Origin: Pithys albifrons albifrons | Lineage: Eukaryota > Chordata > Aves > Passeriformes > Thamnophilidae | DNA: 64,000 bases | Assembly (NCBI RefSeq): GCF_047495875.1 | Contig: NC_092463.1 | Span: forward strand, 3,853,057-3,917,056 | Direction of reading: 5' to 3' | Shown here: piece after piece, positions 21,885 through 33,059 of the stretch | Numbering within the stretch: position 1 is the stretch's first letter | Layout of the letters: each line of letters opens with the position of its first letter | Made by a program: the position numbers and the translations under genes | Notes under the pieces: model-generated | Database searches by the model: none | Told to the model about the DNA's origin: nothing | What the model saw: the letters and a program-made list of their open reading frames with translations, nothing else

Positions 21885-22291
21885 CTTGGACATGAAAATA
21901 CCAAGAGATACATAGTGGAAATAAATAGAGCTGAGAGTTTTGGTGAAGCCAGTTTGAAGTGCAGTGTGGAGTCACCTCTTTAACAGGGGAAGAGAAACAT
22001 TTCTATTTACAAAGTACTTTTATATGCCATATTAATGTGCATTCTATTAAAAGCACATTAATTAGGCAAGGTTTTCAGCTTGACTGAAGTTGTCAGAACT
22101 CACATGGATTACAGATAATGTGGAAGAAAGGAACACAAACTACAGAGAGGCATCAGCACTGAGAACATTCAGAAATCACTTACTTAATCACCCACAACTG
22201 TACAGTGGGGTCCAGGGATCCCCCCTTGGCTTCTGTTCCAGGCACAGCAATTCAAACCCAGGCTTTGTTCTGAAGTGCTTTATGAGCCACC

Positions 22292-22371
22292 TTAGGATGG
22301 TTTCCTGAAACCTTTTAGGATGGGGTAGATGTTCTCAAATGCCTCATAGATTTCAGAACGGACTTTTGCTC
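22292..22371 (-). CDS. TBPL2: TBPL2 exon 7 (stop)
   Basis: 80 nt encoding [20 protein letters not shown] then FRKPS and TAA at 22294-22292. This is the TBP C-terminal helix. Acceptor CGTTTTAG. Confidence 0.97.
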
Positions 22372-25300
22372 CTAAAACGACATTTATTAAAAAAAGAACC
22401 CAGCAAACAACTAAACAACCAAGAATTAACAGAGTGTTGAAAGTATCTGAATGCAACTCAAACCTAATAAGGTCACAAACCATGAAGAGACCCAGTGGTT
22501 TACAAGCACCTTACTATTAATTTAAGGAAAAAATTCTGTCATACTTCTGCCACCTCAAAGAACAATTTCCAGTTTGTTTTGCTTTAAGACTAGTTTTGTT
22601 TAATCTGTGGAACCAAACCAGCAATTTTCTGCTCTTGACAGGTGCAAAATGTTGGCTGGAAGAAGGAAAAAAGCAAGTGAGAACCACCGTGGTGTTACCT
22701 GCTTAAGAGTAAGAGCTCTGCCTGTTGAAAAGCTGGGTGGAAAGGTAAAAACAAGAATTCAAAGGGCATTTATGCAATACTGGAAGTTGGCCCACAGTCT
22801 GAAAACTCTTCTCCTCCAGCTCTGAGAAACATCTTTAGTGTTAAGCTGTGTTAGGGCACCTGTGATTTCCAAGCTTTTTCTGTGGCACTGCAAGCAAATC
22901 TTTAATACCAAGTCTTGCACACCAACTGCACTGCAGTAGGCAGGAACATTCCTTGCCACTGCCTCTATCACCAGCTACAAGAAAACTGCATTTAAATGAA
23001 CTAAAAGTTGGAATAAGCCCTGCTCAGAAATGTGTAAACCTTTTCCTCATGTCCTCACTTGGACATGACTCATTCATCTGCATTACCACAACCTTTACTT
23101 TCAAAAGTAAAGTTGCTTTCAAGTTATTTTCTTGATTAGGGAAAAAACCCCTCACAGCTTAGAAAATTCAATTTTCTCATTGCAGCTGGGCCCAGTGTTC
23201 ACAAAAAAGGACTCACCTGGGTGCTCCTGGGACTGCTGCACACTCAAGGATGTTACTTGGATTTTTTTTTTCTTTTTGGGTAGACTAGTTGGATCAATGG
23301 AATGGAACTGGCCAGTATGATTTTATTGTCCCTAACAAGGTGGTGGACATTGAAGGGAGAAGTTTTTAAGCTTTGTATTGAGTGCCCCAGACTTCAGCTG
23401 GCTGAGCTCATTCCTAATTCATGACTGAGAAACTCTGGCTGAGTCAGGCACTTCTCTGGCCTTCCACATGTCTCAAAGCCATGTTGGGAATACAGACACA
23501 GTACTCAGAACTTCTGGGAACAGGTACCATTTGCCTTTCAGTACTTCTGACTAGAAGCATTTTCCTGAGCTTCACAAAAGGATGTGTTAGAAAACTTGGG
23601 AATTCACCTTTTTTTGACCTGGGATGGGGTACAGGTATCTGAGCACACTTGCTCAGCAAGGCTTTTGCCAGGCAGTCTGGAACAAGTGCTTAGATCTCCA
23701 CCCTTTCCTCTGATAATCCCGACTAAATGTTGTCAGTGAAGTGTTTTAAGAAGTTTGCTTCCTGTCCAAGCACTTTTAAATGGCTTATTGTGAGGTTTCT
23801 ATTTAAGTGCCTGAGGAGTTACAGCCTGTCAGCCTCCTGTTGGCATTGGCATGTGGCATTCTGCTTTGAATAAAATAAAGATACTCAAGTAACATGGAAA
23901 TCTGAGACTCTGCATGAAGCAACAGGAGACTCTAGTGCAACAACACTGATGTTATCTGCAGAAAACACAGATAAGCAACAGTAGGCATTAAAAAGTGACT
24001 ATAATGTGGCAAGATACTAATTTTTTAGCTGATGTTCAGTTTAAATGCTGTCTCAGAAGACAAAGAAACACTTTGGCTACAGATACACAGAGACCACTTA
24101 CCAGTGAGTACAACTTTCCCAGACACAAAGATAAGCAGCACTATCCTTGGTTTGACCATCCTATAAATGAGGCCAGGGAACAGTTCAGGTTCATAGCTGT
24201 GTCAAAGCAGGCAGGTAAGATTATTAGTAAAATGCAAATACTGTTTCAGTGTTGTATGAATAAAGTGCTCTTTAAGTATAATAACAGAGTTAATTAACCC
24301 CAGGTCAGGTTTTAGACATCTTGAAGAAAAAACACCAAATCCCAGCTGGAGCTGGTGGGAGATCTTCATGCTCACTTTTAGAGACTTCTGAGCCACTTCT
24401 GATTTTCCACAGCATTGAAACTTTTGTTGTAACTTACAAATGGTTCTCAAATCATAGAATCATGGAATGGTTTGGGTTGGAAGGGGCCTTAAAGCTCACC
24501 TAATTCCACTCCCTGCCATGGGCAGGGACACTTTCCACTATCCCAGGTTGGTCCAAGACCTGTCCAACCTGGCCTTGGACACTCCCAGGGATGGAGCAGC
24601 CACAGCTTCTCTGGGCAACCTGTGCCAGGGCCTGCCCACCCTCAGAGCCAGGAATTCCTTCCCAATATCCCACCTCACAGTAAATCCTTCCCAGCCTGTA
24701 AAGAGCCCTTATCAGGAAGCATCTTGTGCAACAAAGATAAGAGCCAGGCATGAATCTTTAATATACAATTAGCTTCCCAATTACAAGCAAACTATTAAAT
24801 ACAGTGCTAATGAAAGACAACCAAATTTTGATTCTGTCAGTGCTGAAATCTTGAGCCTTTCCTCAGTGATGGCAATAACCAGTTTTGAACAAGCCCAACT
24901 TGAAGGCACAGCATGGCCATCACTCAGCTACAGGTTTACTTTAAGCTGGTGATCCTGAGATGAGCTCAGTTGGTTAAAGCTTGGTTGTATTAATGTCAAG
25001 GTCATGGGTTCAATCCCCTGTGTGGGCCACTGACTGAAGAGTTGGACTCGATGGTCCTTGTGGGTCCCTTCCAACTCAGGATAGTCTGTGATTCCGTAAT
25101 GAACATCCAAACAGAACTGAAACAATATCCCAGAAACACAGTATGGCTTCATTTCTGTATTTTGCAAAAGGAATTTGGCTTCATGCCTGAAGGTTGGAAG
25201 CCTTATCCTTGCAGATTGGCACCTGCTTTGCTGGGAGTTAAGAGGCTCCCTGAGCATTAAAAGCTCCCAATGGAACAGGGGCACGGGGCAGGTTCGAGTA

Positions 25301-28300
25301 GCTGCAGGCACTGCTCCAAGTTGCACAGGGTTGTAGCAGAGTTTCACATAGAATCATAGAATGGATTGGGTTGGAAAAGACCTCCGAGATCATCAAGTCC
25401 AACCCTTGGGCCAACTCCAGTCCCTTTACCAGATCATGGCACTCAGTGCCACGGCCAATCTCACCTTAAAAACCTCCAGGGATGGGGAATCCACTCCCTC
25501 TCTGGGCAGCCCATTCCAATCCCTGAGCACTCTCTCTGCAAAGAATTTTTTTCTGCTCTCCAACTTCAATTTCCCCTGGCAGAGCTTGAGCCCATCATGC
25601 CCCCTTGTCCTATTGCTGAGTGCCTGGCAGAAGAGACCAACCCCCACCTGGCCAGAACTTCCCTTCAGGGAGTTCCAGACAGTGCTGAGGTCACCTCTGA
25701 GCCTCCTCTTCTCCAGGCTAAACACCCCCAGCTCCCTCAGCCTCTCCCCACAGCACTTGTGCTCCAGTCCCTTCTCCAGCCTCGTTGCTCTTCTCTGGCC
25801 CCACTCCAGCCCCTCAATCTCTTTCCTGAACTGAGGGACCCAGAACTGAACACAACACTCAAGGTGTGGCCTCCCCAAGGCAGAGTCCCACATACCTGCT
25901 GAACTGCTGGTGCATGAGAACCAAGCCCTCCAGCCGGATGGGGAACCTCACATCACAGCTCCCAACCATGTTCTGGATCTTGAAGTCCAAGAACTTGGCA
26001 GGGAAGCCAAGTTTCTGCACCACCCGTGCGTATTTCCTGGCTGCCAGCCGGGACTGCTCCTCACTGAGGGAAGAGCAGAGGAAAAGCAACTTTGATTTAG
26101 TGCTTTCCTCTGCTCTCAAGATGGAATTCAGTTCAGACACTCCAGTGTGTTAATCTGTGCTCCAGAAAAAGATACACCACTGCTCAAAATAGCAAGTGTC
26201 TACCCCAGAACTGCTCCAGGGAGCTAAAAGGAGTGAGGCACTTGGTCACTTGCTCTCCTGTGGTCTGTTTGAACACACGGAGCAGTTGCATCACCCAGAA
26301 GTTTCCCCTTCAGAGGATTCTTCCTCAATTCCTTACAATACCTTCTCAGTGCTGATCCAAGTTAGACCACAGACACCAGTACAATCACCCCCTTGGGGTG
26401 GTGGGAGGGGGTGAAAAACAGATCTCCTAAGTGTAAGTTAATGCATTATCTCATTGATAGCTTTTATGTCCCAAAACTAAGGCAGCTGCTGGACTTCAGG
26501 AGAATTTCAGAGTACAGAAATAAACTGACTTTTTCCAATTCCCATTTTCTCTAGAGACAGATGTGTTGACTGGTGAACACAGACACTGAAGAGAGACTTG
26601 ACAGACACAATTTATGTCCTAACTCACTTTAAAAGTCAGTGAGAAATGCAAATAGCCCCTTAACAATTCCTGGGCATTTTAGCAGCTTTTCTGCTCCTGT
26701 CTGCTCAGCTCAATCTAAATTCAGGGACAGAAGAACATAGATCAGGAATTACTAAGCTTCCATCATATAGAAAGTGAGACATTTTTCAATACCAGAGCTT
26801 CATTTTTTCTTGCATTTCTGACAGCCCTTTGCTAGGTATTTTAAATAAGATTTTCTGACATTTCCCATCAGAATATAGACATAGCTGCAAGACCCAGACC
26901 TTTAGAGAGGAGGAAAAAAACAGAAAAATACCTTTTTGCTCCTGTGCAGACCATTTTTCCTGAACTGAAGATGAGGGCTGTTGTCCTTGGTTCCCTGATT
27001 CTCATGATCACAGCAGCAAACCTCTACAAATTCAAAGGAAGACCTCACAGGAATTTAACTGGTGCTGTATTTCTGTTCAGCCTTTCAACAGCTGACACTT
27101 TTGAAGGTTATTACAACATGCATTTGCTTTGGACAAGTGTTTCTTTACCACCCTGCAGTTCTTTCCCACTCACCTGGGAGCAGGTGAGTTACTACAGTCA
27201 CAGGACCATTAGAATCCCTCAGCACTGAGAAAAGGAAGGGAGGGTAAAGCTTTGAGTCCTTAAGACTTACCTTTGGGTTATACTCTGCATTTCTGGCATG
27301 CAGAGCTATGTTCTTCAGGTCCAGTTTACAAGCCAAATTTACAGTTGACACAATATTCCTGAGGAACGAGAGGGGAATTTTCTAACTGCAAGGGCCAACC
27401 CCCAACTGTACTGACTTAACGTGGAGTCACACTAATTAATAACTGCCATCAAACTGATCTCCTGCTTCTTTCCCACTTGAGCATTAAGCTACTTTTGGTA
27501 AAACTTAAGTAATTCAATATCAAAACTACACTTTGAGATATAACAAGGTATGAATTCTAAGTTTGTGTGTTTTCCAAAAGCAACATCACTGAAGTGTTTC
27601 ACAGATTTGGATTGAACCATTACTGAATGTCTAGAGTTACTACAGCACTTAAGGTAGGTAAGGGTATGTTATTTTCTGTAGGTACAAGCTACTCCACAGT
27701 TGCTCTACCAGAGGCAGGAGAGAATCTTTTATCAAGGAAAATGTTTCTTACACCCAACCCTCTTGACTCAGTCCTGTTCCTCCTCTTGGAAAAGCAGACT
27801 GACATCTTTAAACCCCTGGGGCCTGCTGTCTTCCTACACATTCTCCTTGCTGGAACAAATCCTCCTTTTCAAGTGCCTTCCTATTTTTGTCCAGTATTGT
27901 CAGTTCATTTGCTCCACCTTTTCTCCAAGAGGAGTAACTGCCCCTGTAGTTTTTTGGTTGGGCTTATTTAAGACCAAACCATGTTTGCTGCATTCTCCAA
28001 GTGAGAAATCAGAGCAGTACCTTGTAATTTAAGCAAAACCATGGCTATGATCCATGCTACAGATATAACACATAAACTTACTGTAGCTGAGGAATTATGC
28101 CAGAGCTTTCTGCTCCAGTTGACACTGGGGTGATAGGAGTCATTGGAGTCAGAGGTGGGCACACATCAGGTGTTTCAGGAGATGGCTCAGTTGCATCTGG
28201 GTGTGAAAAGCTGCTTTCACTGCTGTCCTCATTTCTTGGTACCGACCCATCAAGCTCTTTTTGCATTTCATGGCCATCTGGAGGTAGACTTTGTTCTTTG

Positions 28301-31300
28301 TTTTCTTGGGTGACATCAGGAAGAAAGCTGAGGTCCACAGAGGAGAAGTCTGTAGGAAGTGCTTTGGGCTGATGAAATTGAGAAGTGAACACTTCTTCAG
28401 TTTCTTGAATTGGAAGTTCTACATCATAAGGGCCCATGGGAGTGAACAGAGGAGGACCAGCTGAGAAGTCATCCTTGATTTAAGAGAAAGCACCTTTAAG
28501 GGTCTTGTATTAAAACATTTAACAAGGAGAGTAAATTAAGATTAATCTTCAATAAGGACACCTCAATAATCCCCCACCTCCACCCCAATATGTATTACAG
28601 CAAAGAATAGTTTTAAGATTTGAAAGCATGTCCTTTGCTTTTCTATCAGTACATAAAAATTCAGACAACTATAATGGAGATATGCATTTCCCACCACACT
28701 TCAAAAGCAGCCTAGATACCACAAGTTGAGAAATGCCTTGCACCTTCAGCAGTGACTGCAGGTACAATCTGCTGCTGGCACTTGGCCCTTCACAGCCCCT
28801 GTCACACCTCACTGACACACACAACCAACAGAATCGCTTTGAGTTTTTCCAAGGAAGACAGCTGGCATTTCCTGGCTGCTTTTCCCTCTCATTCTGTATG
28901 TTATTGCTGTTTCCTCTCCCTGCTAGCAGGGGACAGTGTCAGCGTTGGATTTGTGCGACAGAGGGCAGCAGCTCACAGAACCAGCAGAGTTTATTCCTGT
29001 GCTGCTGGAGGTCACCAGACTGACTGAAGCGAGGCACAGTCAGCACCACCAGCATCCTGCCCTGCATCAAACACACGACACACCTGCAAGCAAGCCCTTG
29101 CATACTAATGCCCTTCTTAGTGTTAAAATCTATTAAAAAACATAGAATAGAATCATAGAATAGAATCGATTAGGTTGGAAAAGACCTCGAGATCATCAAG
29201 TCCAACCCTTGGTCCAACTCCAGTCCCTTTACCAGATCATGGCACTCAGTGCCACGGCCAAGCTCACCTCAGAAACCTCCAGGGATGGGGAATCCACCCC
29301 CTCTCTGGGCAGTCCATTCCAATGCCTGAGCACTCTCTCTGCAAAGAATTTGTTTCTGATCTCCCACTTCAATTTCCCCTGGCAGAGCTTGAGCCCATTG
29401 TGCCCCCTTGCCCTATTGCTGAGTGCCTGGGAGAAGAGACCAACCCCCACCTGGCCAGAACTTCCCTTCAGGGAGTTCCAGACAGTGCTGAGGTCACCTC
29501 TGAGCCTCCTCTTCTCCAGGCTAAACACCCCCACATCATCATCACACTGATGAGGCAAGAGTTTAAGGAAAGGGTTTATTCCCTCTCTATTAGGGCATAA
29601 GCCCCTGCTCAGTGGAAAGCTTTTTCCAGGACGGTGGTTTCTGCCAACCCCCACAGCAGGTGACAGCTTGGACTAAAGAATCCATGCAAGAGGTTTTGTG
29701 TTTATTTAGGCATTTTTAGGCTCAAGGGCCAAAAGGACTTGAGGAGCCCAAGCACAGATCAGAACAGGGAATAGTGTGTAAGACTGAGGCCCTCAAAGTT
29801 GGCAGCAGCTGCCTGAACTCCAGTGGGAGCAGGATTTCCAGATCAACGCTTCCCAGCCCTGAGCCAGTGCTGCTCTCTGCCAGTCAGCTCACTTGGCAAC
29901 ACAGCCACGCACACAGGGAGATCTCTGCTCCTACTTTGCAGGATATTTGCCTCGAGACACTTGGAAAACTCCTACTAACTGGCAAATCCTCCCAGAAAAC
30001 CCTCAGTAACTTGAATACAGACACAATCAGGTCTAGCTCTGAAAGCATTACAAACACCTACACAAAACTGCCTCTAAAACTGTCTTGTTGATGCAGAGCC
30101 CCATAGGGGATCAGCTGGGGCAGAGTGCTGCTGAGTAAGTAGGTGCTCCTTCACCCTCTGGAAAACAGGATCCAAAGCATTGTCTGAGAATTAGATACGA
30201 GTCTATTAACAGTTGCAAATGACAATATATTAAGGAATAACAAAAATACATCTATTTTAAATAGATATTTTTTCAGGTTCACAACAGGGGAAGGAAGGCA
30301 CAGTCTCTGCCAGAATTCCAGTGGACTAAAGTTCAGCTATATGGGAGCTTATAGGGAAGGTTTTGTACAAACCATGAAGTAGAAAAGATGGTACAAAAAC
30401 CCCTCATCGATGTGAGTTTTTGACACTACTCATATCATACTAAAGGGGCATCAAAGAATGAATGGAACGGTCAAAAAGCCACCCCAATTTGTGGCATAAC
30501 TTCAAAAAAAAGCTGATGGAGAAGTGAGCAGTACATGAGTTTTGAAGTATTAAAAAGTTGTAAAGCAAACTTAAGTAACAGAGAGCAATCTGCATAGAGT
30601 GGGTAGGAGCAGAAAGGCTTTTATGATGTGTCCATGTGAATGTCTGAGGAAAAGCCCTTACAGGGTTAAGTGCTGGGGAATATTGCCTTCTTGTCAGACA
30701 GATGCTCAGGGGCTGTCAGAGGGGGCACCAGACCATGTTTGCCTTGGGCTGGCTGCCAAGGGTTATTGCTGTAGACTCAGGGTTAATTAACTCCACCGAA
30801 GGCCCCACCAACTGCATAGCTTTGGACATCTCCCAGCAGCTCCAGGAAGGAGATTTCACACACAAATCCTGTCTGAGATGACTCAGTTTGGGGCAGCTTG
30901 AGGGGAAACAGCCATTTTCACTTCCACTGCAGAAATCCCTGCAACTCATGTACACGTAAATCAAACCCAGCAGCTTTAAGCAACAGACCTGGATTTTTTT
31001 TCCTCCCTGCAGTGATATCACACATCTGCTGTTATCAAGTACCTCTGCAAGTCTGAAATTTAAAGCCTCAGTAGCATTTGTAAAACCCTGATTATAGCTG
31101 ACCACATTACATAGCTCCTAAAGCCACATTCAGAAGGCTTTACCAGCTGCCACAAGGAGGTCTCTGGAGTTAAACAGCCTATTTTCTGAGCTGAAAAAGA
31201 GTTTGCAAACAGGATGCACGTAAAGTTGTGTTCCCTGAATGAAGATGATGATCAGCTGTACAGTTCAGCCCTCTCCTACTCCCTCGCCCCCATAGTCTCT

Positions 31301-31807
31301 GCACCCACCCGAGATCAGCAGGACCATTTCCAAAACCAGAAGGATGAGTTTTTGCAGACATTTATGAACCAGCACAATGAGATCCAAGTTTTCTTATGGC
31401 CCAGGGGCTGCACACCCCAGAACAGAAACACGTCCTTGCAAGCAGCACCCCACTACAAGGGTTTAAAAGTAACAGCATCCCTCTTAAAGCAGGTAAGAAC
31501 GACTTTCCCTGCAGAGCCCCTCCGTGCTCCCAGGCGCTCTAGGCAAAGGAACCAACAGAACTTCCCGATTTATTCCGGCAGGAATGCGGAGATGACGCAT
31601 TTGTTCCTTGAACTGGGAACCCTTCTCAGCGCCGCGTTGGTGGTATAGTGGTGAGCATAGCTGCCTTCCAAGCAGTTGACCCGGGTTCGATTCCCGGCCA
31701 ACGCAGATGTTTTGCCTGTGTCTGAGAGATTTTTTTTCTTTTTTCCCCTCCCTTACCTGCCCGCTGTAGCCCTCCAGGTACCGCTCCAGCGCCGACGGGA
31801 CATCCAT
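22292..31807 (-). CDS. TBPL2: TBPL2 (TBP2/TRF3), complete coding sequence in 7 exons
   Basis: TBPL2 is the vertebrate TBP paralog that, with TAF3 or TFIIA depending on the cell, drives Pol II initiation, notably in oocytes. Exons 31757-31807, 28082-28473, 27271-27358, 26932-27023, 25896-26063, 24102-24196 and 22292-22371 join without a break into 322 codons (321 aa + TAA). The divergent N-terminus (1-147) contains [12 protein letters not shown] and TQENK, shared with TBPL2 of other vertebrates, and lacks the polyQ of TBP. The C-terminal saddle (148-321) is nearly TBP. The four intercalating Phe are F179, F196, F270 and F287, with the yeast TBP spacing 17/74/17. The start is supported by an in-frame TAA at 31858-31856 and no other ATG between. 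ATG14 begins 4 kb downstream in the same orientation. No canonical AATAAA was seen within 300 bp of the stop. Confidence 0.96.
22372..24101. other. TBPL2 intron 6
   Basis: 1.7 kb, no repeat or gene recognised. Confidence 0.6.
24102..24196 (-). CDS. TBPL2: TBPL2 exon 6
   Basis: 95 nt encoding [20 protein letters not shown] then [12 protein letters not shown], with the second Phe pair (F270, F287). Acceptor GACACAG, donor TG|GTAAGT. Confidence 0.97.
24450..24680 (-). mobile_element. CR1 3' end copy
   Basis: ATCATAGAATCATGGAATGG ... TTCCTTCCCAATATCC, in TBPL2 intron 5, sense to the gene. Confidence 0.87.
24949..25100 (+). mobile_element. tRNA-Ile-derived SINE with CR1 tail (TguSINE1-like)
   Basis: The 5' part GAGCTCAGTTGGTTAAAGC ... 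AAGGTCATGGGTTCAATCCC resembles tRNA-Ile, with degenerate A and B boxes. The 3' part, from GAGTTGGACTCGATGGTCC to GTCTGTGATTCCGTAATG, is a CR1 3' end. This is the composite described for songbird SINEs. It lies in TBPL2 intron 5, antisense to the gene. Confidence 0.8.
25346..25888 (-). mobile_element. CR1 LINE, young subfamily, starting at +8 of TBPL2 intron 5
   Basis: 0.54 kb in the gene's orientation with the RT C-terminal frame open. Its 5' end (GGACTCTGCC on the minus strand) lies immediately after GTATGTG of the exon 5 donor. Confidence 0.93.
25896..26063 (-). CDS. TBPL2: TBPL2 exon 5
   Basis: 168 nt encoding [20 protein letters not shown], then [19 protein letters not shown] through LVLMHQQFS. 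It is almost identical to TBP. Acceptor CCCTCAG, donor AG|GTATGT. Only about seven intron nucleotides separate the exon from a CR1 insertion. Confidence 0.97.
26064..26931. other. TBPL2 intron 4
   Basis: No feature beyond splice sites. Confidence 0.6.
26932..27023 (-). CDS. TBPL2: TBPL2 exon 4
   Basis: 92 nt encoding [20 protein letters not shown] then [10 protein letters not shown]. It carries the first Phe pair (F179, F196) that kinks TATA DNA. Acceptor TTTGTAG, donor AG|GTATTT (weaker than consensus). Confidence 0.96.
27271..27358 (-). CDS. TBPL2: TBPL2 exon 3 (start of the TBP core)
   Basis: 88 nt encoding [20 protein letters not shown] then ARNAEYNPK, the first strand and helix of the TBP saddle. 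Acceptor TTCCTCAG, donor AAG|GTAAGT. Confidence 0.96.
27359..28081. other. TBPL2 intron 2
   Basis: No feature beyond splice sites. Confidence 0.6.
28082..28473 (-). CDS. TBPL2: TBPL2 exon 2 (N-terminal domain)
   Basis: 392 nt encoding residues 18-147: an acidic, Ser/Pro-rich, probably disordered region with [17 protein letters not shown], then LTPMTPITP and GIIPQLQ leading into the TBP core. Acceptor AATCAAG (weak pyrimidine tract), donor CA|GTAAGT. Confidence 0.93.
28474..31633. other. TBPL2 intron 1, main part
   Basis: Holds one CR1 copy (29141-29533); the rest is unique sequence with no exon or RNA gene recognised. The tRNA-Gly gene follows at its promoter-proximal end. Confidence 0.6.
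29141..29533 (-). mobile_element. CR1 LINE, young subfamily
   Basis: CATAGAATAGAATCATAGAA at the 3' end is a longer form of the CR1 terminal microsatellite; the RT C-terminal frame is open. In TBPL2 intron 1, sense. Confidence 0.92.
31634..31705 (+). tRNA. tRNA-Gly (TCC)
   Basis: The 72-nt sequence folds as a full cloverleaf: acceptor GCGTTGG pairs with CCAACGC, and the anticodon TCC is at 31667-31669 in loop CTTCCAA. The A box TGGTATAGTGG (31641-31651) and B box GGTTCGATTCC (31684-31694) are canonical. A T4 Pol III terminator lies at 31710-31713. No mismatch or repeat tail suggests a pseudogene. It lies antisense in TBPL2 intron 1, 50 bp from the exon 1 splice donor. Confidence 0.96.
31757..31807 (-). 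CDS. TBPL2: TBPL2 exon 1
   Basis: 51 nt encoding [17 protein letters not shown], aligned with the ETYLELYLDQ region of mammalian TBPL2. Donor CAG|GTAAGG. Joined in phase 0 to exon 2 ([12 protein letters not shown]). This is the least conserved exon, so it is the least certain. Confidence 0.82.
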
Positions 31808-31864
31808 AGGCACAAGCGCCCACCCAAACCCCCCAAACCATCCCTGGTCCCGGTTTTAACCCCC

Positions 31865-31884
31865 GGGGGGGGGGGGGGGGGGGG
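31865..31884. repeat. Poly-G run of 20, just upstream of TBPL2
   Basis: An uninterrupted G20 on the plus strand (C20 on the TBPL2 sense strand), preceded by C4. It lies 58 nt upstream of the TBPL2 ATG. The exact length may be unreliable in any assembly. Confidence 0.9.
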
Positions 31885-33059
31885 CGGCACCTTGGGCAGG
31901 TGCGGCTCGTCAGCCTTCACAGCTGGGAATTTAATCCCCACCAAACAGCCTCGGAGCCTCTGCCCGACAGGGTTTGCCCCTTCCTGACAGACTGGAGAAA
32001 TCGGGGTGCTCTTGTGTGCTTTACAGAAGCCTGAAAACAACCTGCTCCCCTGTGAGGGGCTGAAGAGAAGTGCTGGAGATGGAGCTGTGGTTTAGACCTC
32101 GCAAAGAGAATGCTTTTTTAGCAAGCAGGTGTGATGTGCTCTTAATTTCTCCCACCTGCCCCATCAACTACAATGAGGCCCATCTGGTCCTTGGAGAGCA
32201 GCCCCAGGCCAAAAACATAAACTTCAGACTTAAAACGTTGTGATGAGATGGTTTGATCTCAGCTGGGCTGATGCTGCTTAGGGGAAGGAAGCATTTAGCC
32301 CTTACATTCACTGTCCTCCCCTGGCAGGTGTTTTTCCTCTCTGGAGTCTCTTTCTGCCCTCTGTACAGGGTGATTTAAGGCCATTCCATTTCCCAGTGTG
32401 TGCAGATTCCAGGTGTGAGGCAGCAGGTTCCCAGCAGGGAGCTGGTGTTGTGCCTGGCTGACTGATGCTGTGGGAGTCTCACGCTGCCAGAGCACTTTGG
32501 CTTGGGCACTGCTTGACTCCATGCCAGCAATTGCTGCATAACTTGTTCCTTCTCCCCTGTCCTGTTGCTGTCTGGTGATGGATGGATGGATTTCTGTGAA
32601 GGCACAGCTGGGAACACATCCCTGTCCCTGTCTGGGCTGCTGGATGTGCTGACTGTCATGATCAGTGCACCTGTTGCTCAGCTACGACTTTGCTTCCTGC
32701 TGTGAGATTTGCTTGCAAACAGGAACCTGAGCTGAAGAAACCCTTTGGGAGGAGATGCTGAAGCCCAGGCATGCAGCAGGTCTTTGGGAAGCACTGCCAG
32801 GCCCTTCTCACAGCCCCAGGGGTTCAAAGGCTTAGATTAGTATACCCTTTCTCCATGAGGCAGAGTGTACCTGGCTGATGACCATCCTTCCCTCCTCAGC
32901 CAGCCCGCTGGGTGGGTTTGTGGTGTTTCTGGGACTCATCTTCCAGTTTACAGGTGCCAAATCCTCCTGGCCCCAGAAAACTCCAGCCTCAAGCAGGTTG
33001 ATTTACATCACCTAGCCCATTCCTGAGCACCCAGGAGGTGCTGAGAGGGCTTTCAGTCA

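Larger units (their letters stand above)
19436..22291. other. Intergenic, ATG14 to TBPL2 3' end
   Basis: Outside the two CR1 copies and the 24-bp tandem repeat no feature is seen. The TBPL2 3'UTR must occupy part of 22,291 downwards, but no AATAAA marks its end nearby. Confidence 0.55.

Noticed and set aside
21727..21975. Frame with a repeated octapeptide (QNIYYCLY)
   Set aside because: Produced by the 24-bp AT-rich tandem repeat in intergenic DNA.
24961..25030. Possible functional tRNA-Ile
   Set aside because: The anticodon arm and acceptor stem are mismatched and the sequence continues into a CR1 tail, so it is a SINE head.
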